From DATJFQ01 sp035492775 (GTDB lineage Bacteria; Acidobacteriota; Vicinamibacteria; Vicinamibacterales; 2-12-FULL-66-21), in contig DATJIW010000058.1 of NCBI GenBank assembly GCA_035492775.1, positions 1 to 64,000 of the forward strand: DNA of 64,000 nucleotides, in the 5' to 3' direction. The notes beneath the pieces were generated by a model. It did not search any database, was not told where the DNA came from, and saw only the letters and a list, made by a program, of their open reading frames with translations. Positions 34,847-45,894 of the stretch are shown here, piece by piece. The position numbers and the translations under genes were made by a program. Each line of letters opens with the position of its first letter. Positions within the stretch are counted from its first letter, which is position 1.

Positions 34847-35552
34847 CGGTGATTTTCATCCGGGACGGATCGCGATTCAACCCGGGGGCCACGGCAACCC
34901 GCACGCGGCGCACCATCCGCGGCTGCAACACCATTTCGATGACATGGAGCAGCAGGCCGAGGCGTCGACGCTCGGCATGTGGGTCTTCCTCGTCACCGAA
35001 ATCATGTTCTTCGGCGGCCTGTTCATGGCGTACATCGTCTATCGCCATGCCTCGCCGCTGGGATTCGAGGAGGCCAGCCACGAGCTGAATCTGTACCTGG
35101 GCGCGATCAACACGGCCGTCCTGATCTGCAGCTCGCTGACGATGGCGCTCGCAGTGCGGGCGGCGCAGACGAATCAATCGCGCGGCACGCAGGTCGGCTT
35201 CCTGGTCGTGACCATCCTGTTCGGCTTCGGATTCCTTGGAATCAAGGCCTACGAATACTGGGAGAAGTTCCACGTGGGCCACGTGCCCGGCGCGAACTTC
35301 ATCTGGGACGGGCAATACCCGCACGCGGCGGAACAGTTCTACTCGCTGTATTTCGCGATGACCGGGCTGCACGCCCTGCACATGATTGTGGGAATCTCGA
35401 TCATGACCTATATCGCAATCATGGCGTGGCGGCGCACGTACGATTCCCGCTATTACACGCCGGTCGAAGTCGCAGGCCTGTACTGGCACTTCGTCGACAT
35501 CGTCTGGATTTTCTTGTTCCCGCTGCTGTATCTCATCGGCGGGCATTACTGA
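34836..35552 (+). CDS. coxC: Cytochrome c oxidase subunit III
   Basis: A 238-residue subunit III. The start is an unusual TTG at 34836, chosen because GGGAGG lies six to seven bases upstream and no ATG or GTG in frame fits; it overlaps coxA by 11 bp. Five helices are visible, with TLGMWVFLVTEIMFFGGLFMAYIVYR and LHMIVGISIMTYIAI typical of the family, and the terminal YWHFVDIVWIFLFPLLYL signature. Confidence 0.94.
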
Positions 35553-35558
35553 GGTCAC

Positions 35559-35858
35559 ATGTCCGGTCACGTCGCTCCCAAAAGCCTGTACTACACCATC
35601 TTCGCCGCCCTGATCTTCGGCACGGTCCTGACGGTCGTGGTGGCGAAGATCGACCTCGGCGCCTTCAACAACGTCGCGATGCTCGCGATCGCCTGCGCCA
35701 AGGCGACGCTGGTCGTGCTGTTCTTCATGCACGTGAGGTGGAGCACCCGGTTGACGTGGGTCGTCGTCGCGTCTGGAGTGTTCTGGCTGCTCATCATGTT
35801 CACCTTGACGATGACGGACTACCTGTCGCGCGGCTGGGTCGACGGGACGTGGAAGTAG
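35559..35858 (+). CDS. coxD: Cytochrome c oxidase subunit IV (CoxD/prokaryotic type)
   Basis: A 99-residue protein with three helices, including KATLVVLFFMHVRWSTRLTW, the conserved signature of the bacterial subunit IV family (COX4_pro). It lies 6 bp after coxC and is the last gene of the operon. Confidence 0.9.
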   Translation: MSGHVAPKSLYYTIFAALIFGTVLTVVVAKIDLGAFNNVAMLAIACAKATLVVLFFMHVRWSTRLTWVVVASGVFWLLIMFTLTMTDYLSRGWVDGTWK

Positions 35859-35869
35859 CATAGAGTTCG

Positions 35870-35904
35870 AATTCCCAACTCCCAACTCCCAACTCCCAAT
35901 TCCC
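35870..35904. repeat. Heptamer array AATTCCC/AACTCCC after the cox operon
   Basis: Five units: AATTCCC (35870-35876), three AACTCCC (35877-35897), AATTCCC (35898-35904). On the other side of the terminator, 35977-35997 holds the complementary pattern GTGGGGA, GTTGGGA, GTGGGTG. The two arrays therefore face each other across the terminator, as at 21740-21806. They fall in the 335-bp gene-free stretch 35859-36193. Confidence 0.8.
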
Positions 35905-35912
35905 AAATGTTC

Positions 35913-35940
35913 AAAGGCGCTCCGGCGGGCGCCTTTTTTT
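35913..35940 (+). terminator. Rho-independent terminator of the act-cox operon
   Basis: AAAGGCGC (35913-35920) pairs with GCGCCTTT (35929-35936) across an 8-base loop, and the run of seven T ends at 35940. It lies 55 bp after the coxD stop and is the clearest intrinsic terminator in the window. Confidence 0.9.
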
Positions 35941-36081
35941 GTCGATCGCGCCGTGTCCCGAACGACTATCCAGCAGGTGGGGAGTTGGGAGTGGGTGTTG
36001 GCACCAGGAGAGCCATTCACCGGCCGGCGTCCACCACTGACCGCCTGGGCGGAGACACCGTCGGCGTCACGCCGTATTGTC

Positions 36082-36087
36082 TATACT
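36082..36087 (+). promoter_or_regulatory. -10-like box for the MacAB-like operon
   Basis: TATACT at 36082-36087 is a good -10 box, but no convincing -35 box is seen 16-18 bp upstream. It would give a leader of about 100 bp to the adaptor ATG at 36194. That leader contains GCCTTCCGAAAAGGC (36101-36115), a short hairpin, and the GGGAAGGCCCTTCCC palindrome right after it. Confidence 0.4.
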
Positions 36088-36193
36088 GAGGTTGCGGGCC
36101 GCCTTCCGAAAAGGCTTGGGAAGGCCCTTCCCTCATTGCAATTGTCGAGAAACGCCTCGCGGCGGCGAGCCGCGCGGCGTCCGGTTGTCCTAT

Positions 36194-37471
36194 ATGCCTG
36201 ACTTGTCGACGGACCTGGCTGCACTGCGCATTCCGACGGAGGAACGCGGCGGACGCCGGGGACCAGGCGCGACGCTCCTTGGAATTGTCGTGCTGCTGGC
36301 GCTCGGCGGCGCCGGTTTCTGGTTCTATTCGACGCGTCTGGAGGCGGAGGCCGTCAAGGTCGCGCCCGCGGTGGCGCCGCAGGCCGCCGGTTCCACCGGC
36401 GCGCCGGCCGTCCTGAACGCTTCCGGCTACGTCACCGCGCGGCGGCGCGCGACGGTCTCGTCGAAAGTGACCGGCAAAGTGATCGACGTGCTCGTCGAGG
36501 AAGGGCATCCGGTCCGTCAGGGACAGATCCTCGCGCACCTCGACGATACACAGGTGCGCGCGGCGCTGAACTTCGCCGAGGCGCAACTCGCGTCCTCGCG
36601 CAAAGCCGCGGCTGAAGACGAAGCGCGCCTGAAGCAGGCAGAGCTGACGCTCGGCCGCCAGCAGCAGCTGATGAAAGAGAACGTCGTCGGCAAGGCCGAG
36701 CTCGACAACGCCCAGGCGGAAGTAGACGCGCTGCGGGCTCGAATCGCATACTCCCAGCAGCAGGTCGGCGTGGCCGAACGCCAGGTGGAGATGCAGCGCA
36801 CGAACCTGGACGACATGGTCGTACGCGCCCCGTTCGGCGGCGTCGCGATCTCCAAGGATGCCCAGCCGGGCGAAATGATTTCCCCGGTGTCGGCCGGGGG
36901 CGGGTTCACACGCACCGGCATCTGCACGATCGTCGACATGTCATCGCTCGAGATCGAAGTCGACGTCAACGAGAGCTACATCAATCGCGTGCGCAACGGA
37001 CAGAAAGTGGACGCCGTACTCGATGCGTATCCCGACTGGACGATTCCGGCGCACGTAATCACGACGATCCCGTCTGCCGATCGGCAGAAGGCAACGGTGA
37101 AGGTACGCATCGGATTCGATCGTGCGTCGGCGTCGGACTCGCGCAGGGAGTCCTCGAAAGGCGACCTCCTGGACCCGAGGATTCTTCCCGACATGGGCGT
37201 CAAGGTCTCCTTCCTGCGTGAGGAGCCGCCGGCGGGTCAGCCGCAGCGGGCGATTGCGCGGGCCATCGTTCCAAAGGCCGCAGTCCGCTCCGTCAACGGC
37301 CAGCAGGTCGTGTTCGTGCTGAACGGAGATCGCGTCGAGCGGCGGGCGGTGAGCGTCGGCGACGTCACCGGCGACCGCGTGGAAGTGCTCTCAGGCGTAA
37401 GCGCGGGTGAACGAGTGGTGGTCGACGGACCGCAGGCATTGAAGGATGGCGACAAGGTCAAGGTGCAGTAA
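36194..37471 (+). CDS. Periplasmic adaptor (MacA/HlyD-like membrane-fusion protein)
   Basis: A 425-residue adaptor. One N-terminal membrane helix (about 26-45) is followed by a lipoyl half-motif (GYVTARRRATVSSKVTGKV), a coiled-coil hairpin rich in Ala/Glu/Gln (about 120-200) and beta-barrel and membrane-proximal domains, ending with VEVLSGVSAGERVVVDGPQALKDGD. The ATG at 36194 is used because the frame upstream codes for unlikely sequence. With the next three genes it should form a tripartite-style export or lipoprotein-handling machine; an outer membrane channel is not encoded nearby. Confidence 0.92.
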   Translation: MPDLSTDLAALRIPTEERGGRRGPGATLLGIVVLLALGGAGFWFYSTRLEAEAVKVAPAVAPQAAGSTGAPAVLNASGYVTARRRATVSSKVTGKVIDVLVEEGHPVRQGQILAHLDDTQVRAALNFAEAQLASSRKAAAEDEARLKQAELTLGRQQQLMKENVVGKAELDNAQAEVDALRARIAYSQQQVGVAERQVEMQRTNLDDMVVRAPFGGVAISKDAQPGEMISPVSAGGGFTRTGICTIVDMSSLEIEVDVNESYINRVRNGQKVDAVLDAYPDWTIPAHVITTIPSADRQKATVKVRIGFDRASASDSRRESSKGDLLDPRILPDMGVKVSFLREEPPAGQPQRAIARAIVPKAAVRSVNGQQVVFVLNGDRVERRAVSVGDVTGDRVEVLSGVSAGERVVVDGPQALKDGDKVKVQ

Positions 37472-38163
37472 TGGCTGAATCTCTCGTATCGGTCCAGAAC
37501 CTCCACAAGGTCTATCACCGCGGCGGCGAGCGGATCGACGTTCTCAAGGGCGTCACGCTCGAGATTCCACCCGGCGACTTCCTCGCGCTGATGGGTCCAT
37601 CGGGATCGGGCAAGACGACGCTGCTTAACCTGCTGGGCGGGCTCGATACGCCGACCGAGGGCTCCATCACGGTTGCGGGCGATCGCCTCGACAAGCTGTC
37701 GGGCAGCCGGCTCTCGGCGTGGCGCGCGCGACACATCGGATTCGTCTTCCAGCTGTACAACCTGCTGCCGGTGCTGACGGCGGCGCGGAACGTGGAGCTG
37801 CCGCTGCTGCTGACCAAACTGGGAAAGGCCGATCGGCGCAAGCGCGTCCAGGTCGCCCTGTCCGTCGTCGGGCTCGCCGAGCGGATGAACCACTATCCGA
37901 GACAGCTCTCGGGCGGCCAGGAACAGCGCGTCGGCATCGCGCGCGCGATCGTGACGGATCCGACGCTGCTGCTCTGCGACGAGCCGACCGGCGACCTCGA
38001 TCGGAAGTCCGGCGATGAAATCCTCGACCTGCTGCAGGCGCTCAACCAGCAGCACGGCAAAACGATCGTGATGGTGACCCACGATCCGCACGCCGCGGTG
38101 CGCGCGAAGCGCACGCTGCATCTCGAGAAAGGCGTGCTGGTCGCGGAGGAGGCGGTCGCATGA
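37471..38163 (+). CDS. ABC transporter ATPase (MacB/LolD type)
   Basis: A 230-residue ATPase of the LolD/MacB/FtsE group: Walker A GPSGSGKTT, signature LSGGQEQRVGIARAI, Walker B LLCDEPTGDLD and the H-loop MVTHD. Its start overlaps the adaptor stop by 1 bp and its stop overlaps the permease start (ATGA). Confidence 0.95.
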   Translation: MAESLVSVQNLHKVYHRGGERIDVLKGVTLEIPPGDFLALMGPSGSGKTTLLNLLGGLDTPTEGSITVAGDRLDKLSGSRLSAWRARHIGFVFQLYNLLPVLTAARNVELPLLLTKLGKADRRKRVQVALSVVGLAERMNHYPRQLSGGQEQRVGIARAIVTDPTLLLCDEPTGDLDRKSGDEILDLLQALNQQHGKTIVMVTHDPHAAVRAKRTLHLEKGVLVAEEAVA

Positions 38164-39326
38164 AATTCCTGTATCTCGTCTGGCGCAACCTGATGCGGCG
38201 GAAGTTCCGCACGGCTTTTACGATCGGCGCGATCTTCTTCGCCTTTCTGCTCTTCGGCGTCCTGATGGCGATCAGGATGGCGTTCAGCATGGGCGTCGAC
38301 ATGGCAGGCCAGGGGCGGCTCATGGTGATGGACAAAGTGTCCATCATCAATCCCCTGCCGGCGGCGTACGAGAACCAAATCCGGGCCGTCGGCGGCGTTA
38401 CCGACATCACGCACGCGAACTGGTTCGGCGGGTACTACCAGGAGGTACGCAACCAGTTCGCGACGTTTGCCGTGGATCCCGAAAGCTGGCTGCGCATCTA
38501 CAACCGCGAGTACGACCTGCCCGACGACCAGAAGAAAGCCTTCTTCGCCGATCGCACGGGAGCCATCGTCGGGAGCGATACGGCGAGGAAGTACGGCTTC
38601 AAGGTCGGCCAGCGGGTGCCGATCAACGGCACAATCTATCGGCGGCCCGACGGCGGGCCGTGGGAGTTCACGATCGACGGAATCTACGACTCGAAGCTGA
38701 AAGGCGCCGACAAGACCCAGCTCGTCTTCAATTACCAGTTCCTGCGCGAGACGATCCCCGAGCAGAGCGGCTTCAGAGATCGCTACAACTGGTATGTGTT
38801 CACGATCGCGGATCCGGATCGGGCACCGGCGATTGCCGAAAAAGTCGATTCACTGTTCGCGAACTCCCCATCGGAGACGAAGACGAACACCGAGAAGGCG
38901 TTCGTGTCCGACTGGGCGAAGCAGGTCGGAGACATCGGAAAGATCATGATGTGGATCGTCGCGATGGCGATGTTCACGATCCTGCTCGTGGCCGGCAACA
39001 CGATGGCGCAGGCCATTCGCGAGCGCACGAACGAACTCGCCGTGCTGAAGACGCTCGGCTTCACCGAACGCCGGATCCTCTGGATGGTGCTCGCGGAGTC
39101 CACGATGATCGCCGTCGTCGGGGGCGGCATCGGTCTGGCGCTCTCGTACACGATCATTACGCTGACCGGCGATCCCACCCATGGGATGCTGCCGGTGTTC
39201 TACTTCCCCGGGCCGGCCGTTCTCATGGGAATCGGGCTCGTCCTGCTGCTGGGCCTGGCGGCCGGCTGCCTGCCCGCGTGGCAGGCCAGCCGCCTGCGCA
39301 TCGTCGACGCGCTGCGGAGAAACTGA
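38160..39326 (+). CDS. FtsX/MacB-type ABC permease
   Basis: A 388-residue permease with one N-terminal helix, a periplasmic MacB-like core of about 230 residues and three C-terminal helices with the FtsX motif (IRERTNELAVLKTLGFTERRI). Four-base overlap with the ATPase gene. The next gene encodes a second permease of the same type, so the transporter is likely a heterodimer, as in LolCE. Confidence 0.93.
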   Translation: MKFLYLVWRNLMRRKFRTAFTIGAIFFAFLLFGVLMAIRMAFSMGVDMAGQGRLMVMDKVSIINPLPAAYENQIRAVGGVTDITHANWFGGYYQEVRNQFATFAVDPESWLRIYNREYDLPDDQKKAFFADRTGAIVGSDTARKYGFKVGQRVPINGTIYRRPDGGPWEFTIDGIYDSKLKGADKTQLVFNYQFLRETIPEQSGFRDRYNWYVFTIADPDRAPAIAEKVDSLFANSPSETKTNTEKAFVSDWAKQVGDIGKIMMWIVAMAMFTILLVAGNTMAQAIRERTNELAVLKTLGFTERRILWMVLAESTMIAVVGGGIGLALSYTIITLTGDPTHGMLPVFYFPGPAVLMGIGLVLLLGLAAGCLPAWQASRLRIVDALRRN

Positions 39327-40510
39327 TGTTCTCGCAAATCATTGCCGTCACCGGCGTCAACCTCCGTTCGATCCGTGCGAGGCTCGGCTCGTCGAGCGTG
39401 GCGGTGATCGGCATTGCCGGCGTGGTGCTCGTGTTCGTCGCCGTTCTCTCGATTGCCGAAGGCGTCGCCGCCACGATGAAAGCCTCTGGGGATCCCGATA
39501 CGGTCATGATCCTCCGCGCGGGGAGCGACACCGAGATGACGAGCGGCCTCGCGGGAGACTCGGTGCGTATCATCCAGGATGCCCCCGGCGTTGCGCGCGA
39601 TGGGACCGGCACCCCGCTGACCTCGCCTGAATTGTTCGTGGTCGTGGATCACCCGCTGAAGCGATCGGGCAGTGCCGCGAACGTCCCGCTCCGTGGCGTC
39701 ACACCTGAAGCATTCAAGGTCCACGACAAGCTCCGGATCGTCGAAGGCCGCAATTTCGAGTTCGGCAAGAACGAAGTGATCGCGGGAAAAGCGGCGCAGC
39801 GGCAGTTCGTCGGCCTCGACGTCGGCACACCGCTCAAGTGGGGCCAGAACACCTGGACGCTCGTCGGTATCTTCGACGACGGCGGTTCGGTGGCGGAGTC
39901 CGAGATCTGGTGCGACGTGAAGGTGCTCCAGCCGGCGTACCGCCGCGGCAACAGCTATCAATCCGTGTACGCGAAGCTCGCCTCCGCTGATTCGTACCAG
40001 CAGCTAAAGGACTCGCTGACGTCGAACCCGCAGCTGACGGTTTCGGCGATGCGCGCTCCGGAGTACTACGCGTCGCAGACGGAAACGCTGCAGACGATCA
40101 TCAAGACGATCGGCGGCATCATCGCGGTCCTGATGGGCGTGGGCGCCATCTTTGGCGCGGTGATCACGATGTACACGGCCGTCGCGAGCCGCACGCGCGA
40201 AATCGCGACGCTGCGCGCGCTCGGTTTCGGCAGCTTCCCCGTCGTGGTGTCGGTGATCGTGGAGGCGTCCTGTCTCGCCGTCATTGGCGGCCTCATCGGC
40301 GGCCTCGTCGCGTACGCCGCCTTCAACGGCTACGAGACCGCCACGATGAATTTCCAGTCGTTCAGCCAGATGGCGTTCCGGTTTGCGGTGACGCCTCAAC
40401 TGCTCGGCACCGCGCTCTTTTACGCGCTGTTGATGGGCATTCTTGGCGGACTGCTGCCCGCCATCCGGGCAGCGAGACTGCCTGTCGTCACGGCGTTGCG
40501 TGAACTATAA
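39326..40510 (+). CDS. FtsX/MacB-type ABC permease, second subunit
   Basis: A 394-residue paralogue with the same topology: N-terminal helix, periplasmic core, then three helices with TAVASRTREIATLRALGFGSF and GLLPAIRAARLPVVTALREL. The ATG overlaps the previous stop by 1 bp. It closes the four-gene transporter unit. Confidence 0.93.
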   Translation: MFSQIIAVTGVNLRSIRARLGSSSVAVIGIAGVVLVFVAVLSIAEGVAATMKASGDPDTVMILRAGSDTEMTSGLAGDSVRIIQDAPGVARDGTGTPLTSPELFVVVDHPLKRSGSAANVPLRGVTPEAFKVHDKLRIVEGRNFEFGKNEVIAGKAAQRQFVGLDVGTPLKWGQNTWTLVGIFDDGGSVAESEIWCDVKVLQPAYRRGNSYQSVYAKLASADSYQQLKDSLTSNPQLTVSAMRAPEYYASQTETLQTIIKTIGGIIAVLMGVGAIFGAVITMYTAVASRTREIATLRALGFGSFPVVVSVIVEASCLAVIGGLIGGLVAYAAFNGYETATMNFQSFSQMAFRFAVTPQLLGTALFYALLMGILGGLLPAIRAARLPVVTALREL

Positions 40511-40796
40511 GGTGACCGCCGACTGCGTCAAAAGGTACGAAGCGCGGCAGCACCCGTAGCGGATCCAGACAACGACCGACAGCGGGGCGTACAAGTGGCC
40601 GGTCCGCCCGCGCACCCCCCGGCATCGCACTTCGCGGGCACAGGCTGTAAGCCGCACGAACGGAAAGCCTTCCGACCTATACCTCCGACAGTAACCCCTG
40701 CCACGTGCCAGCGGGGCGGGCGGCACACGTGTTGCTCCTCGTCATAGCACTGCAAGACAGATTTTTTCGGCGGCGTTACCCAGGGGAGAGTTCTCT
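40511..40796. other. Gene-free 286-bp spacer, possible structured RNA or decayed gene
   Basis: No convincing protein is found on either strand. Two overlapping open frames on the minus strand are Cys/Arg-rich with no recognised domain. The sequence contains small perfect hairpins such as CGGAAAGCCTTCCG and unusual blocks of uneven base composition. This pattern could reflect a structured RNA, but it matches none of the common types I checked by eye (tRNA, RNase P, tmRNA, SRP, 6S, cobalamin element). Confidence 0.3.
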
Positions 40797-41045
40797 ATGC
40801 GGATCGAGGACGTGCTGCAGCGAATCCAGGGCGAGTTCGTCGAAATGCCCGGTCTTCGCCTGACGGCCGCACAGGCGCAGCGTCTGTGGGGGCTCGAGCG
40901 CGACCTCTGCGATTCGCTGCTTGGGGCGTTGGTCGATGCGAAATTCCTGTCTCGGACGCGAGATGGAGCGTTCATCCGCGTCGACGGCGCGCGTCCGACC
41001 CAGGTCACGATTCCACGCCAGACGCCTCGGGCGGCTGTCGCGTAG
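40797..41045 (+). CDS. Small helix-rich conserved protein (possible winged-helix)
   Basis: An 82-residue protein with GGGGAGAG upstream of the ATG. The middle portion (MPGLRLTAAQAQRLWGLERD and LGALVDAKFLSRTRDGAFIR) reads like a short helix-turn-helix with a wing. I recall similar small hypothetical proteins in soil bacteria but cannot name a family. It stands alone between the transporter operon and a convergent gene, with an octamer array following its stop. Confidence 0.7.
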   Translation: MRIEDVLQRIQGEFVEMPGLRLTAAQAQRLWGLERDLCDSLLGALVDAKFLSRTRDGAFIRVDGARPTQVTIPRQTPRAAVA

Positions 41046-41051
41046 GCGACG

Positions 41052-41100
41052 GGTGAGTTGGTGCATTCAGGGAGTTGATGAATTAGTGAGTTGATGCGGT
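41052..41100. repeat. Degenerate octamer array (GGTGAGTT, GATGAATT, AGTGAGTT)
   Basis: GGTGAGTT, GGTGCATT, a 9-bp unit CAGGGAGTT, GATGAATT, AGTGAGTT and GATGCGGT follow one another from 41052. The units resemble those at 49249-49304. It begins 6 bp after the stop of the small gene. Confidence 0.6.
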
Positions 41101-41121
41101 TCCCCACACCGGCTCCGGCCG

Positions 41122-41145
41122 GCTGACACCCTGCCTCGTCAGCCA
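41122..41145. terminator. Stem-loop between convergent genes
   Basis: GGCTGAC (41122-41128) pairs with GTCAGCC (41139-41145) across 10 bases, followed by ATTTT. The T tract is short, so this is a weak intrinsic-terminator candidate for the plus strand. Confidence 0.4.
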
Positions 41146-41204
41146 TTTTCGCCGGACCGTATCCTCGAACCCGGGCGGGCAGCGCCCGCGGCCAAGGCTC
41201 AGAT

Positions 41205-41237
41205 CGGGAGTTGAAGGCAACAGCCTTCAACCTCCCG
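41205..41237. terminator. Strong stem-loop near the end of the minus-strand gene
   Basis: CGGGAG-TTGAAGGC (41205-41218) pairs with GCCTTCAA-C-CTCCCG (41223-41237) through 14 bp with one bulged C and a four-base loop AACA. No T tract is present on either side. It lies 23 bp beyond the stop of the minus-strand gene and could stabilise both convergent transcripts' ends. Confidence 0.5.
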
Positions 41238-41259
41238 GTCCCGACTCCAGTTTCCGTAA

Positions 41260-42048
41260 TCAGCGTTTGAGGCTGAAAGGCGTAACCAGGCCGTCCGCGG
41301 CGGGAATGTAGATGCGCGACTCGTCGTCACCGCGCCGGTAGACGGGGAATCCGTGATACGTGCCGATCTCCGTGAACCGCGCTTCGCCGAGCGCCATCGG
41401 CTGACCGCCGGCAAACCACCGCTGACCCTCGTATGTGACCCACACGCCATTGATACCTTCGGGCCGTCGGGCGCTCTCTACGGGACCTCCGGAACTCAAC
41501 GGAACGGTCCTCCCTGACGTCGCGACGGCTGGCGCCTGCACCGGCGGCTGCTCGAGCGGCGATACGTCGTAAGGCCGCGCGTACCCCGGGGGCGCGGGGG
41601 CCTGGCGGTACCGGTCCAATTCCACTACTCCAGCCGCGCCTGGGAGCCGACCCATTTCAGTCGCGGCGGCGGGTGGAAATGCGGGCGTGATGCTCCCGGT
41701 CGTCCCGGCGAGCGCGCCATCGCGGCGACGCTGGTACGGCTGCATCATGCCGCCCGCTACGGGCACGTAGACGACGCTAAACGGGTCGAGCGTTGCGTCC
41801 GTATAGAGTGGAATGCCGCGGAACGACCCCGCGCGGACCATCTCGTTCGGGCTGAAGAAACGTGCCGCCCCGGCCGGGTAGTAATAGTCGCCCGACCAGA
41901 TGATCGGTTCGCCGGAGCGGAACCAGGGCTCGTTCTCCGCGGTGACCAGCGGAGGGGACGCGGGTTGCCACGTCGCCTGCGCGTATGCCGCGGCTGGCGT
42001 GAGGAAGAACACCGCGGCCAGAAGTGCCTGTCGAGCTGCTGTCAACAC
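41260..42048 (-). CDS. Secreted protein with an internally duplicated domain
   Basis: A 262-residue protein with a signal peptide (FFLTPAAAYAQ). The GTG at 42048 follows GGAGG by five bases. Residues about 39-107 and 196-262 are two copies of one domain: both have a W-x-G start, then ARFFSPNEMVRAGSFRGIPLY against ARFTEIGTYHGFPVY, and both end with IY/VYVP-A-G-x-x-PF/PY. A Pro/Ala-rich linker of about 85 residues separates them. No family recognised; likely an envelope protein. Confidence 0.8.
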   Translation of the reverse strand: MLTAARQALLAAVFFLTPAAAYAQATWQPASPPLVTAENEPWFRSGEPIIWSGDYYYPAGAARFFSPNEMVRAGSFRGIPLYTDATLDPFSVVYVPVAGGMMQPYQRRRDGALAGTTGSITPAFPPAAATEMGRLPGAAGVVELDRYRQAPAPPGYARPYDVSPLEQPPVQAPAVATSGRTVPLSSGGPVESARRPEGINGVWVTYEGQRWFAGGQPMALGEARFTEIGTYHGFPVYRRGDDESRIYIPAADGLVTPFSLKR

Positions 42049-42232
42049 ACGCGCCTCCGACCGTTACGCAATCAACCCTTGTGCCGGTACACTCGGGCTT
42101 TTCCGCCGGGTCCCGCGTCGGTTGGTGTCTCGAATCGGGCAGGAAATCGGGCATTTACGAACTGCCATCGCCAACTTGAACCGATGAAGCGGGAGGCCGC
42201 GCGCGAAGCGTCACCCTCCAGGATGCTTTTTG

Positions 42233-43144
42233 TCAGCGTCTCCGCCAATAACGGGCGAGTCCTTGATACGAGTAGTTCAGCCCGCCCGCGTGCATGTACC
42301 CTTCCGCTTCGCTTTCTCCGACGCGCTGTCGCAGGATCGCCGCGGCCTCGTCCGTAAATTGACGCTGCCTGCCCGCGTCGTCCAGCGAGGCGTCGGCGAG
42401 CAGCCGGCGGACGATGCGGCTCCAGTCGGCGAGGTTCTCGAACATCGCCTGCAGGTGCTGACGCGCGCCGTGGACGGCGCCGAAGTGCGTGAGGAAGAGC
42501 GTATCGGGATCCCAAGCCAGGATCCGCTCCTGGCTGACGTGCCAGCCCTCGATGTCGATGTCCGGGGGCGGCGTCGGCGGCATCACGTAGGACCCTGAGC
42601 CGCGGCGGATTCCCGCGGTGTCGCCGACGAACGCCACTCGCGATGCCGCATCGAGGTACGACACATGGTGCGAGGCGTGACCCGGCGTGTACTCGACTCG
42701 GATCTCTCGTCCGACGACCGCGAGTGTTTCTCCGCCTTTCAGCACTCGGATGCGTGCGGCCGCCACCGGCCGCACCTCTCCCCAGAGCCGATCCATGTCC
42801 TGTCCGTACAAACGTCCAGCGCTGCTCAGCAGCTTTGACGGATCGATCATGTGCGGCGCACCCCGCTCGTGTACATACACATCCATGTGCGGATGGCGTT
42901 CGAGGATGGCCCCCGTCGCGCCTGCGTGATCGAGGTGAATATGGGTCAGCAGCAGCTGGCGCACGTCTCCGAAGTCGATGCCTTTTTTCTCAAGCTCCCG
43001 CTCGAGCGTCTCCAGCGTCGTCGCAGGCCCTGGATCGACGAGGGCGACGCCAGCCGCGCCATGCAGGATCGCCGTCGCGATGATCGCCGGGCGTCCGAGG
43101 AAGTCGAGGTCTACGTAGTCAAGTCCGGAAGCGAGGGCGGGCAT
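42233..43144 (-). CDS. Metallo-beta-lactamase-fold hydrolase
   Basis: A 303-residue MBL-fold protein with the zinc-ligand motif THIHLDHAG near residues 67-75, GHASHHVSYLD (third ligand) and FVGDTAG. The C-terminal region with LTHFGAVHG supplies the last histidine. The layout resembles glyoxalase II-like or quorum-quenching lactonase-like members, but the substrate is not deducible. It is divergent from clpS. Confidence 0.9.
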   Translation of the reverse strand: MPALASGLDYVDLDFLGRPAIIATAILHGAAGVALVDPGPATTLETLERELEKKGIDFGDVRQLLLTHIHLDHAGATGAILERHPHMDVYVHERGAPHMIDPSKLLSSAGRLYGQDMDRLWGEVRPVAAARIRVLKGGETLAVVGREIRVEYTPGHASHHVSYLDAASRVAFVGDTAGIRRGSGSYVMPPTPPPDIDIEGWHVSQERILAWDPDTLFLTHFGAVHGARQHLQAMFENLADWSRIVRRLLADASLDDAGRQRQFTDEAAAILRQRVGESEAEGYMHAGGLNYSYQGLARYWRRR

Positions 43145-43250
43145 TCGTTATCGTCTGATGCGGAGGCCGGTCCGGAACGCGCTGCACCTCGTTTCACGTC
43201 CGCGCCTATGGGTGCGCATCTTAGCAGCTTGTTAGAATGACTTGAGACAG

Positions 43251-43565
43251 ATGGGGGACACCGGGCGTCAAACGGGGGGAGAGGTCCTCGAGGGGACCCG
43301 GCAGGAAACCAAGAAGCCGGACCTCTACAAGGTCCTGCTGCTCAACGACGACTACACCACGATGGACTTCGTCGTCGAGATCCTCGAAACGGTCTTCCAG
43401 AAGGGCCCGGCCGAAGCCTATCGCATAATGATGGCGGTCCACACGCAGGGGAAGGGACTCTGCGGCGTGTATCCGTTCGAAGTTGCGGAGACCAAGGTCG
43501 CAACGGTGATCGATCTCGCGCGAGGCAGCGGTTTTCCGCTGCGCGCCGCGATGGAACCTGAATAG
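43251..43565 (+). CDS. clpS: ATP-dependent Clp protease adaptor ClpS
   Basis: A 104-residue adaptor. The core is KPDLYKVLLLNDDYTTMDFV, then VFQKGPAEAYRIMMAVHTQGKGLCGVYPFEVAETK, which holds the N-degron-binding pocket residues. It delivers N-end-rule substrates to ClpA, encoded 10 bp downstream. The ATG at 43251 is taken as start; an earlier TTG at 43242 is possible. TAGAAT at 43233-43238 is a -10-like box. Confidence 0.95.
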   Translation: MGDTGRQTGGEVLEGTRQETKKPDLYKVLLLNDDYTTMDFVVEILETVFQKGPAEAYRIMMAVHTQGKGLCGVYPFEVAETKVATVIDLARGSGFPLRAAMEPE

Positions 43566-43575
43566 CACGTGAAAC

Positions 43576-45886
<2,311 letters not shown>

Positions 45887-45894
<8 letters not shown>

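Noticed and set aside
40528..40755. Cysteine-rich minus-strand open frame of 75 residues
   Set aside because: It has no start signal or family resemblance, and an overlapping frame in the same DNA looks equally open; both are more likely incidental.
41122..41237. Attenuator or riboswitch between the convergent genes
   Set aside because: The region lies downstream of both genes, so a leader regulatory role is not possible; end-stabilising hairpins are the simpler reading.
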